Assembly (NCBI GenBank): GCA_035415725.1
Contig: DAOOGN010000094.1
Span: 1 to 17,137 of the forward strand
DNA from: DSWT01 sp035415725
GTDB taxonomy: Bacteria; Chloroflexota; Anaerolineae; B4-G1; SLSP01
DNA length: 17,137 nucleotides
Reading direction: 5' to 3'
A program made the position numbers and the translations under genes. Below the pieces are notes generated by a model. The model was not told the DNA's origin. It ran no database searches and was given only the letters and a program-made list of their open reading frames with translations. Positions 1 to 7,253 of the stretch are shown one piece after another. Position 1 is the stretch's first letter; each line of letters opens with the position of its first letter.

Positions 1-7
1 AAAAAGA

Positions 8-46
8 GGGGGTGTGGCGGGCAGCGAAGCTGCCCGCCACACCCCC
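8..46. repeat. Perfect 18-bp stem hairpin, possible terminator
   Basis: Positions 8-25 and 29-46 are exact reverse complements around a 3-nt loop (gaa), giving a very stable GC-rich hairpin. On the + strand it is not followed by a T tract. On the - strand it is followed by TCTTTTT, so formally it is a good intrinsic terminator for leftward transcription. No leftward gene lies to its right in this window. It may be a bidirectional terminator for a + strand gene ending left of the window, or an intergenic palindromic repeat. Confidence 0.6.
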
Positions 47-56
47 ACCCAAAATT

Positions 57-78
57 CCCCTGCCTGGGGGGGCAGGGG
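57..78. repeat. Second hairpin, 8-bp stem
   Basis: CCCCTGCC (57-64) pairs exactly with GGCAGGGG (71-78) around a 6-nt loop. It follows the larger hairpin after about 10 nt. No T tract follows on either side. The remaining leader up to the kinase start at 221 shows no convincing promoter; the best pair is TTGTCA at 106-111 with a poor -10 (TACCAA, 129-134). Confidence 0.5.
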
Positions 79-220
79 GGATGGGCTGATAGAAACACGC
101 ATATCTTGTCATACAGAAGCACCTGGCCTACCAAAGTCTACGCCAAACCTGGCATAGGGAATAAGTGGCTTCGTCAGGTTGACTGGCCTGAGTAGATACA
201 AAGCAAGAGATGGAGACATC

Positions 221-2164
221 ATGAGCGCACCGCCTATTTTAATCTTCAGCGAAGATGCCCCGGTAGCCCAGGAGCTGATGAGCCTGCTACCGCCGGAGAC
301 GACGACGTTGCCTCTGGCGACGGTCGATGCCCTGCAACAAGCGCTGCCAACAGAGGGGAACGTCCTGTTAGTGCTCCATCTCTCCGCCGACGACGAGAGG
401 CGCCTCCTTCCCCTGGTGCGTGAACATACCGATCATGTATCGTTGGTGCTCATCGCCACAACTGCAACTCCTACGACGCTGATCAATACTCTTCTGGAAA
501 ACAATCTGCAAGCCCTCATCGATTACCCTTTCCAGCCGCAAAAGGTGCGCGAAACCATCACTGTGGCTCTGGCGCGGGCGCAAAGGCGCGCCTCGCGGCA
601 ACATTTGCAGGATAACTTGGCCGAGGCGAACCGGCAACTCAACCAGCGGCTTCAGGAAATCAACGCCATCTACATTGTAGGAAAATCCGTCGCCTCCTCT
701 CTCGATATGGAGGAAATTCTCGAACGCATCGTCACCGCCTCGGTCAACCTCACCCAGGCAGAAGAAGGCTTTATCCTTTTGAAGAAGGATGAGCGGCTTT
801 ATCTGCGCGCGGCGAAGAACATGAGGGAAGAAGTCGCCAAACGCTTTTACGTTGAAGCCTCCGATCCCATTGCGCAACAGGTGATCCGTTCGGGTAGACC
901 CGTCGTGCTTCATCGCAACACGAAAATCGCCACCGGCTACCTGGTACGCGCTTTGCTGTATGTGCCCATCCAGTCGCCAGGGCAAGGGACCGGCGGCGTT
1001 CTGGGCGTTGTCAACCTGCTGGGAGAGCGCACTTTCACCGAGAATCACGTCCTCACCCTGTCTGCCATTGCCGACTTCGCCTCCATCGCCCTGGAAAATG
1101 CGCGCCTCTTTTCCATTGTGGAAGCCGAGCGCTCCCGCTTGAGCGCCATCCTGGAACACGCCGCCGAGTCCATTTTGGTCACCGATACGGACAACCGGTT
1201 GTGGTTGTGGAGCGACAGCGCTGCCGCAAACTTCGCGATTGCGCCGGATGCCCAGGGGCAGCCGGTCGAAACCTATATTGAAAATGCCAGCGTCCGCGAT
1301 CTCTTTGTGCAAAGTAACGCGGATAATGCAGTCTCACACGCCGAAGTAGAGTTGGAGGATGGGCGCGTCTTTAACGCGCAGTTGAGTTTCATCGATCACA
1401 TCGGGCGGGTGGCGGTGATGCAGGATATTTCCCACCTCAAGGAACTGGACCGGATCAAGTCGGAGTTCGTGTCCACCGTCTCCCACGACCTGCGCACACC
1501 GCTCACGACTATCCAGGGGTACATCGAACTGTTGGAGCGAGTCGGGCCGCTCTCGGAGATGCAAAGAGACTTCATCAACAAGGCGCTGAACAGTCTGAAG
1601 CACATTACGGCTATGATCGGCGATTTGCTGGACATCGGGCGCATTGAGGCCGGGTACGATCTGGAAATGCAGCCCCTGTGCATCAATGAGATCATCCGGC
1701 AGTCAGTCGAGGCCTGTGCCCTGTCCAGCGAGCAAGCGGCGTTATCCATTCAGGCCGACATCGCCGATGCGCCTGTGTGGGTTCTGGGCAATGCCCAGCG
1801 AATACGCCAGGTGATGGATAACCTGCTCAGCAATGCCATTAAATACAATCGCCCCGGCGGCTGGGTTAAAATCACAGCGCAACCTGATGAAGACCACCTC
1901 ATCGTCAGTGTGGAAGACAACGGCATCGGCATCCCCCTTCAAGAGCAACCGAAGATATTCGAGCGTTTTTATCGCGTGAAAAGTCGGGAAACGGATGACA
2001 TCAGTGGCACCGGTTTAGGGCTTTCTATCGTCAAGTCGGTGATCGAAAAGCACAAAGGGCGCATCTGGGTGCGCAGTTATCCGGGGATGGGGAGCACTTT
2101 TGCCTTCATTCTTTCTCTGTGCGAACCGCCAACCACCGAAAAAAGTGGAACACCTGTCTGCTAA
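221..2164 (+). CDS. Soluble hybrid-like sensor histidine kinase (pseudo-receiver, GAF, PAS, HisKA, HATPase_c)
   Basis: Predicted 647-residue cytoplasmic histidine kinase; no membrane segment is visible. The ATG at 221 has GGAG at 212-215. An in-frame TTG at 179 lacks a comparable site and adds residues outside the domain. Residues 1-125 resemble a receiver (conserved Thr80, Pro103), but the phosphoacceptor Asp position is His53 and the usual Lys before Pro103 is Tyr102, so phosphorylation is unlikely. A charged helical linker leads to a GAF domain (about 150-298) and a PAS domain (about 301-410). The HisKA H-box is SHDLRTPLT with phospho-accepting His422. The ATPase has the N box around Asn534-Asn538, the G1 box DNGIGIP at 566 and the G2 box GTGLGLS at 596. 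The catalytic half is intact, so it should autophosphorylate in response to a small-molecule or redox signal. No response regulator lies next to it and the target is unknown. It ends 17 nt before der. Confidence 0.93.
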   Translation: MSAPPILIFSEDAPVAQELMSLLPPETTTLPLATVDALQQALPTEGNVLLVLHLSADDERRLLPLVREHTDHVSLVLIATTATPTTLINTLLENNLQALIDYPFQPQKVRETITVALARAQRRASRQHLQDNLAEANRQLNQRLQEINAIYIVGKSVASSLDMEEILERIVTASVNLTQAEEGFILLKKDERLYLRAAKNMREEVAKRFYVEASDPIAQQVIRSGRPVVLHRNTKIATGYLVRALLYVPIQSPGQGTGGVLGVVNLLGERTFTENHVLTLSAIADFASIALENARLFSIVEAERSRLSAILEHAAESILVTDTDNRLWLWSDSAAANFAIAPDAQGQPVETYIENASVRDLFVQSNADNAVSHAEVELEDGRVFNAQLSFIDHIGRVAVMQDISHLKELDRIKSEFVSTVSHDLRTPLTTIQGYIELLERVGPLSEMQRDFINKALNSLKHITAMIGDLLDIGRIEAGYDLEMQPLCINEIIRQSVEACALSSEQAALSIQADIADAPVWVLGNAQRIRQVMDNLLSNAIKYNRPGGWVKITAQPDEDHLIVSVEDNGIGIPLQEQPKIFERFYRVKSRETDDISGTGLGLSIVKSVIEKHKGRIWVRSYPGMGSTFAFILSLCEPPTTEKSGTPVC

Positions 2165-2172
2165 CAATGCCC

Positions 2173-2176
2173 GGAG
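2173..2176 (+). promoter_or_regulatory. Ribosome binding site deciding the der start
   Basis: GGAG lies 5 nt before the ATG at 2182. The in-frame ATGs at 2119 (inside the kinase gene) and 2167 lack such a site and would add residues not expected before the Der N-terminus, which normally begins just before the first G1 loop. Confidence 0.6.
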
Positions 2177-2181
2177 ATAAG

Positions 2182-3582
2182 ATGGCTAAACCCTTAATGG
2201 CTATTGTCGGACGACCTAACGTCGGGAAGTCCACGTTATTCAACCGCATCGTCGGCGAACGCCGCGCGGTGGTCAGTGATATACCGGGCACCACGCGCGA
2301 CCGCGTCATCGCCGAGGCGGAGTGGAATGGGCGTAGTTTTCTCGTCGTGGACACAGGAGGCATCGAAATTCTGCCGCCGAACGTCGAGAAAGGCCGACGT
2401 CCCATCCCCACGGCGCCGCTGCTGGAAGATTCCGTTCCGTTCATTCCCCTGATTCGGGCGCAGGCCGAAATGGCGATTGACGCAGCGGACCTGATCCTCT
2501 TCATCACCGACGCCAACACCGGTCTGACCGCGGCAGACTGCGAGGTCGCCGACCTGCTGCGACGCAGTACCAGGCCGGTACTGCTCGTCGCCAACAAAGT
2601 CGATAACGAGTACCGCGATCAGCAAGCTCTGGAATTTTATGAGCTGGATATGGGCGAAGTGTACACGGTATCCGCCATCCACGGCACAGGCGTCGCCGAT
2701 TTGCTGGATGTTGTCGTGGAGCAGCTTCCTCCCGTCGAACCTGAGGCAGAAGTCGCTGAGGAGGCCATCCATGTCACCATCCTCGGACGCCCGAACGTGG
2801 GGAAATCATCCCTGCTGAACCGACTGCTCGGCGCGGAGCGCGCCATCGTCAGCCCGGTGTCGGGCACTACCCGCGACGCCCTGGATACCGAAATGGAGTG
2901 GGAGGGGCACAAAGTCGTGCTCATCGATACTGCCGGCATTCGTCGGCGCGGGAAAATCGATCCCGGAGTGGAAAAGTACAGCGTTTTACGCGCGGCGCGC
3001 GCGCTCCAACGCACCGATGTTGCCCTGCTGTTGATCGACGCCATCGAGGGAATTACGGCGCAAGATACCCACATCGCCGGCATGATCGCCGACGAGGGCG
3101 TCAGCGTGGTGGTTGTCGTCAACAAGTGGGATGCCGTGGATGCCGAAAGCCGCGCCAGACGCCAGACGTTCGAGGAGCAGATACGTGCCGAGCTGAAGTT
3201 CCTCAGCTATGTGCCGGTGCTGTTTATTTCGGCGTTGACCGGTTTGCACGTCAACCAGATTATGCCGACGGTCCTGGATGTCACCGAGGCACGTTACCAG
3301 CGTCTGCCCAGCGGACAGGTCAACGATCTCATCCGCACCGCCATGGCCGAGCACCCGGCGCCGAGCAAAAGAGGCCAACGGCTCAAGGTGTTCTACGTCA
3401 CCCAGACCGCAGTCGCGCCCCCCACCTTTGTTTTTTCGGTGAATGATCCCGAATTGCTGCACTTCTCCTACCAGCGATTCCTGGAAAACTGTATTCGTGG
3501 AGCCTATCCCTTCCCCGGTACGCCCATTCGTATGGACTTCCGCTCTCATCGGCAGAAGGGCAAAGCGAAAACCAAAGAATAG
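2182..3582 (+). CDS. der: Ribosome biogenesis GTPase Der (EngA)
   Basis: Predicted 466-residue double-GTPase that acts in the cytoplasm in assembly of the 50S ribosomal subunit. Two tandem G domains are followed by a KH-like domain (about 355-455). Domain 1 has GRPNVGKST at 10-18, DTGG at 57-60 and NKVD at 138-141. Domain 2 has GRPNVGKSS at 202-210, DTAGIRRRGKI and NKWD at 314-317. The acidic linker between domains (EPEAEVAEEA) is typical. One oddity is that switch II of domain 1 carries roughly 19 more residues than E. coli Der between DTGGI and the QAEMAI helix, including a GRRPIPTAP segment. The length is otherwise ordinary. It sits between a sensor kinase and a CHAT protease gene, with 17-nt and 23-nt gaps. 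All core motifs are present, so function is not in doubt. Confidence 0.97.
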   Translation: MAKPLMAIVGRPNVGKSTLFNRIVGERRAVVSDIPGTTRDRVIAEAEWNGRSFLVVDTGGIEILPPNVEKGRRPIPTAPLLEDSVPFIPLIRAQAEMAIDAADLILFITDANTGLTAADCEVADLLRRSTRPVLLVANKVDNEYRDQQALEFYELDMGEVYTVSAIHGTGVADLLDVVVEQLPPVEPEAEVAEEAIHVTILGRPNVGKSSLLNRLLGAERAIVSPVSGTTRDALDTEMEWEGHKVVLIDTAGIRRRGKIDPGVEKYSVLRAARALQRTDVALLLIDAIEGITAQDTHIAGMIADEGVSVVVVVNKWDAVDAESRARRQTFEEQIRAELKFLSYVPVLFISALTGLHVNQIMPTVLDVTEARYQRLPSGQVNDLIRTAMAEHPAPSKRGQRLKVFYVTQTAVAPPTFVFSVNDPELLHFSYQRFLENCIRGAYPFPGTPIRMDFRSHRQKGKAKTKE

Positions 3583-3590
3583 ACCATCTT

Positions 3591-3597
3591 AAGGAGG
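3591..3597 (+). promoter_or_regulatory. Strong Shine-Dalgarno for the CHAT gene
   Basis: AAGGAGG sits 8 nt before the ATG at 3606 and 8 nt after the der stop codon. It is the closest match to the anti-SD consensus in the window and fixes the start of the CHAT-STAND-TPR gene. Confidence 0.8.
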
Positions 3598-3605
3598 CGG
3601 TCTGT

Positions 3606-6600
3606 ATGGCCCTGCCGCACCCGGAACTGCGCGTCGAGGTTCGCAAGTCAGGCAATAAGTTCTTCGCCGTTACCAAACAAGAGAACGGTCAGGAAATTTG
3701 CACCAACGAATTTCAGCACGATCCCACCGGCACGACCCATCTCGGACCGTTGTGGCTGTTGGAACGCGGCGCACTCTCCCCTGACGAGCTATCCAGGTCA
3801 GGCGCTGTGGCCGGCGGCAGAGCGACTGAAGAACAGGTAGTCGTTTACGGGCAGCGACTCTATGGCTACCTCTTTGGCAAGGGCAAAAAATTACAAGCCT
3901 TCCTGGAGGCCAACCCCGCTTATCGCCAGGCCCATCTCATTCTCTCATTGCATCCCGACATAGCGCCGTTGTGGCGTCTGCCGTGGGAATATCTCCACGA
4001 TGGCGACGACTTCGTCTGCCTGAACGGTGCACTGCGCCTGAGTCGCTTGCCCGAAGACCTGCTGCCGTTATCTCTGCCGGCAACGCCGCTCCCTTTGCGC
4101 GTGCTGTTTGTCATCGCTGCCCCGGAGGACCAAAAAGCGCTGGACGTGGAACGCGAACTGACGGTGGCGCAGGATGCTCTCGAAGATCACATTCGCGCCG
4201 GGCGCCTCGTGATGGATGTGCTGGATGAAGCCTCACTGCCTGTGCTGCAAGACGCCCTTCAACGTCAACCGTATCATGTCCTGCATTACATCGGCCACGG
4301 GACATACACCTATAAACAGCAGCGTGGCTTTCTGTGCTTTGAAAAATGCAACGGTGAGACGGAACTGGTGAGCGCCGAACACCTCCAACCGGCGCTGTCC
4401 GGTGCCGCGACTCTGCGGCTGATCGTCACGGCCGCGTGCCAGAGCGCACAAATCGGCGTGCTGGATGCCTTCGACAACGTCGCCATCGGATTGCTGCAAT
4501 GGGGGGTACCGGCGGTTCTGACCGCCCCCACCAGCTTGACCGACGATTCGGCCATTGAATGGCTCTACACCTTCTATGGGAAATTGGTGGCAGGACAGTC
4601 ACCTATCGATAGTCTTTACGACGCCCGTCTGGCGCTGAAACAGGTCGATGATGAACGCCCGCCCGAGCGCCGACGCTTCGACTGGGGCGTTCCGGCGCTC
4701 TATATGCGCACGCAGGATACCCCCTTCATGGACCCTGCGTTAGAGGTGCAGGAGACTTCGACACCGGCGCCGGTGAGAAATATCGCCGGGTTGGTGCTTC
4801 CCCACCCTTTTGTGGATCACAGCCGGGAATTGCACACATTGCGCCGCGCGCGGCAGGAAGCCGTTCCCGTCCTGTCCCTCTGGGGCAGCGACGGCAGTGG
4901 CAAAAGCACCCTGGCTGCCGAATTCATCGCCTATGCGGGGGTGAGCGCGGAGGATGTGCTGACCATCAGGTGCCGCGAATGGATCGAACCGGTTATGGCG
5001 CTGGAGAAAATCGCCGCGTTCTGGCGTGCTCACCAAACCGAAGCGCATGACAAAGCCGCCGCCATGCTTCTCGATAGCCGCCGTGATCCGACCGAACGCG
5101 CGCGCATGGCGGCTCAGGGGGTCGCCGGATACTCTCACGTGATCGTCTTTGACGATCTGGATGCGTGGTTCGAAGCACCGGCAGCATCCGATAACTCGAC
5201 ACCCGCGTCCATCGCCGACAAAATCATGCGTCCCATCTTACAAGGTCTCCTAGACACCCGCGGGAGCGCCACCTATCTCTTCATCACCAAGCGGCGGTGG
5301 GCCGCCGTAGCCGCCATGCCGCCCGCCCAGAAACGAGAACTCCACATCACCGCGTTGACGCCGCGTTATGCTGTCCTGTTGATGAACATGTTGCCATTCC
5401 TCGGTCAGGAGCCGTTGACGGCGAAACTGGACGTTTATCGACTTCTAGGAGGCCATCCAGAAACGTTGAAGCTGTTGGCCGGCTGGCTGACCGCCGGCCA
5501 CAGTCTACAGGACTTGCGTGACAATCCACCCGTCGCGCCGCAGGCGACGGAGGCCTGGCAGCAGTATTTCCTCGCTGCGATCCTGGAGAGCCTCGATCCC
5601 GGCGAGAGCCAGGCGATCATCACGCTGGCCGTCGGCGAAGAGCCTTTCAACAGCGATCGGGTAACGCAATGGACGCCCATCGTAGAGAAGAAATACGCCG
5701 CCTCCCTGCTTGAACATGGAGAGAAACTGGCCCTTTTGCAGCCCTATGCCATCGAAAACGGCGTCGCCTGGTACACCTTCCACCCGCTCGTGCGCCAGTA
5801 TATCCTTGAGAAGATGGACGACGACGCGCGCACTGCTTTGCACATGCAGATGGCGGCGCATTATGGCGCGCCCTTTATGGACGAAGCGCGACGTCGCATT
5901 GTGGCGCACAGCATCACCGCCTGGCCCGAAGAGCGCATCGCGTGGCTCGCCCGTGACAGCAACGGCATTCTCGGCATGTGGCTACGGCAAACGCAGGATC
6001 CCGAACACAGCCGGCGCGTCATGGCCGACGCGCTTGCCTGGCAATACCATCTTTTCCAGGCCGGACAATACGAAGCGGCAGCGCACATCGTCCGCACCCT
6101 TGTGCCGGTCCTCAATCGTTGGGGGCAACACGATTTGTCCGCGGCGCTTTTGCAACGCACCATTGCTGCGTCCGCCGGAGCGGAGCGCACACCCAGTATG
6201 ACTGATCTGGCGACCCTGTACCTGGATCGCGGGCATCTCGCCGAAGCCTTGGCGGTCTATGAGGAAGTGTACCGCATGCTCGAAGAACAGGGGGCCAAAG
6301 AACAGATGGCCCACATCCTCCGAAGAATCGCCGGGGCCTACCAACAATTGGGCAATAGTCTGCAAGCCATCCAAAAATACGAGGCTGCTTTGCGTCTCAT
6401 GCGCGAGATCGGCAATAAAAATGGCGAGGGACTCTGTTTTTACCAGCTCTCTGCCCTTTACCGGCAAGTGGAAGATTATCGACGCGCCTTGATGTGCAGT
6501 CAAGCGGCCAAGGAGCTTTACAGCAAACTCGATAATCGTGCCGGCATGGCAGCGGCGTTGTATGAACAGGGAGTCAACCTGAAGCGTCTCGAACATCCAG

Positions 6601-6887
6601 ACCAGGCTCTGGAACATCTGCGTCAAAGCCTGGAGATCGCGCGCGACATTGAAGACACGACCTTAACCCTCAACGTGCTCCAGGAGATCAGTGCCCTGCA
6701 TCGAGACAACGGACAGCTTGATGCCGCCATTGAGGCGGCGCGCCAGGCCGCCGAACTGTGCCAGCGCGTTGATGTGCGCAAAGCCGTCTTCGCCCTGGAA
6801 TACCTGGGAAAGCTCTACGAGCAATGCGGCGATAGGGACAACGCTGCCGCCAGCTACGAACAGGCCCGGCGCCTCGCGCCGCCATAG
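3606..6887 (+). CDS. CHAT protease-STAND NTPase-TPR protein
   Basis: A 1093-residue soluble protein with no signal peptide or membrane segment. The N-terminal part (about 1-370) is a CHAT (caspase HetF-associated with TPRs) domain. It has LPWEYL at about 125, the catalytic His in HYIGHG (His231) and the catalytic Cys in TAACQSA (Cys278), so the protease dyad is intact. A STAND/NB-ARC-type NTPase follows: FVDHSREL at 402-409 (compare the usual FVGREEL), Walker A GSDGSGKST (Lys433), Walker B VIVFDDLD (Asp516/517), sensor TKRR at 561-564 and GGHP at 615-618, then a winged-helix-like stretch to about 770. Residues about 865-1093 are TPR repeats, roughly six. By analogy with CHAT and STAND families, TPRs or a partner sense a ligand, the NTPase oligomerises and the CHAT unit cleaves a target. 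A conflict or cell-death role is inferred. No substrate such as a gasdermin is encoded here. Confidence 0.9.
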   Translation: MALPHPELRVEVRKSGNKFFAVTKQENGQEICTNEFQHDPTGTTHLGPLWLLERGALSPDELSRSGAVAGGRATEEQVVVYGQRLYGYLFGKGKKLQAFLEANPAYRQAHLILSLHPDIAPLWRLPWEYLHDGDDFVCLNGALRLSRLPEDLLPLSLPATPLPLRVLFVIAAPEDQKALDVERELTVAQDALEDHIRAGRLVMDVLDEASLPVLQDALQRQPYHVLHYIGHGTYTYKQQRGFLCFEKCNGETELVSAEHLQPALSGAATLRLIVTAACQSAQIGVLDAFDNVAIGLLQWGVPAVLTAPTSLTDDSAIEWLYTFYGKLVAGQSPIDSLYDARLALKQVDDERPPERRRFDWGVPALYMRTQDTPFMDPALEVQETSTPAPVRNIAGLVLPHPFVDHSRELHTLRRARQEAVPVLSLWGSDGSGKSTLAAEFIAYAGVSAEDVLTIRCREWIEPVMALEKIAAFWRAHQTEAHDKAAAMLLDSRRDPTERARMAAQGVAGYSHVIVFDDLDAWFEAPAASDNSTPASIADKIMRPILQGLLDTRGSATYLFITKRRWAAVAAMPPAQKRELHITALTPRYAVLLMNMLPFLGQEPLTAKLDVYRLLGGHPETLKLLAGWLTAGHSLQDLRDNPPVAPQATEAWQQYFLAAILESLDPGESQAIITLAVGEEPFNSDRVTQWTPIVEKKYAASLLEHGEKLALLQPYAIENGVAWYTFHPLVRQYILEKMDDDARTALHMQMAAHYGAPFMDEARRRIVAHSITAWPEERIAWLARDSNGILGMWLRQTQDPEHSRRVMADALAWQYHLFQAGQYEAAAHIVRTLVPVLNRWGQHDLSAALLQRTIAASAGAERTPSMTDLATLYLDRGHLAEALAVYEEVYRMLEEQGAKEQMAHILRRIAGAYQQLGNSLQAIQKYEAALRLMREIGNKNGEGLCFYQLSALYRQVEDYRRALMCSQAAKELYSKLDNRAGMAAALYEQGVNLKRLEHPDQALEHLRQSLEIARDIEDTTLTLNVLQEISALHRDNGQLDAAIEAARQAAELCQRVDVRKAVFALEYLGKLYEQCGDRDNAAASYEQARRLAPP

Positions 6888-7081
6888 GTCTAGTCCATCG
6901 GGGCAGAAATTTCATACCCCTTAGCCATGTGCAGTTCTGGCGCGCTATGCCGGGATCTGACGATCCCTGGCCAGCATGGACGGCGGAGCATCTATTCAGG
7001 CCAGTCAACCTGGCGCAGCAACTTATTTCCTATAGTAGGTTGAGCGCGGATTGGGGTAGGCAAAGTGCGCGTGGATGACGC

Positions 7082-7096
7082 GATAGGCGGCCTATC
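7082..7096. repeat. 15-bp near-perfect palindrome
   Basis: GATAGGC (7082-7088) and GCCTATC (7090-7096) are exact reverse complements around a single G. It directly abuts the REP-like hairpin. It could be a protein binding site or part of the same palindromic element. Confidence 0.5.
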
Positions 7097-7151
7097 CCCT
7101 CTGTCCTTCTTCCCCGCTTGCGGGGGAGAAGGGGGTTGGAGGATGAGAGGG
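7097..7151. repeat. REP-like imperfect palindrome
   Basis: The core stem 7105-7116 pairs with 7121-7132 around the loop cttg, with one G-U pair. An outer stem pairs CCCTCT (7097-7102) with AGAGGG (7146-7151). This layout of nested GC-rich stems resembles bacterial repetitive extragenic palindromes. Whether it is repeated elsewhere in the genome cannot be seen here. Lying between convergent genes, it may act as a two-way transcription stop. Confidence 0.5.
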
Positions 7152-7187
7152 TCAGCGCCTATGGCCGAAGTGCCAATCCATGATGCA

Positions 7188-7241
7188 CCCTCCCCAAAGT
7201 CCCGTTTGTCACCTGGCAAGGGCGGCTGAATAGTTACGTTT
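7188..7241 (+). repeat. 54-bp dispersed repeat, copy 1
   Basis: This stretch matches the reverse complement of 17083-17136 at 49 of 54 positions without gaps. All five differences are transitions. It ends in GGCTGAATAGTTAC-x-TTT and contains a CACCTGGCAA core. It does not overlap the regulator's coding sequence, which ends at 7254. The identity of the repeat is not known to me; it could be a MITE or an insertion-sequence end. Confidence 0.75.
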
Positions 7242-7253
7242 ATTATTGTGTAT

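Larger units (their letters stand above)
6888..7253. other. Convergent intergenic region, non-coding, rich in inverted repeats
   Basis: This 366-bp gap lies between the CHAT gene (+) and the SARP-type regulator (-), which converge. No credible gene is seen. It contains a 6-bp hairpin at 6952-6967 (GGGATC/GATCCC), a palindrome at 7082-7096, a larger REP-like hairpin at 7097-7151 and one copy of the 54-bp dispersed repeat at 7188-7241. No classical terminator with a T tract was found for either gene; the REP-like hairpin may serve both. Confidence 0.7.

Noticed and set aside
368..1312. 314-codon - strand open frame opposite the histidine kinase
   Set aside because: Antisense to clear GAF and PAS coding sequence, with no recognisable domain or ribosome binding site.
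2119..2181. Der starting at ATG 2119, overlapping the kinase gene
   Set aside because: It adds 21 residues unlike a Der N-terminus; the ATG at 2182 has GGAG at proper spacing.
3606..6887. Type III-E CRISPR TPR-CHAT (Craspase) component
   Set aside because: That protein has TPRs before CHAT and no STAND ATPase, and no CRISPR array or Cas7-11 gene is present here.
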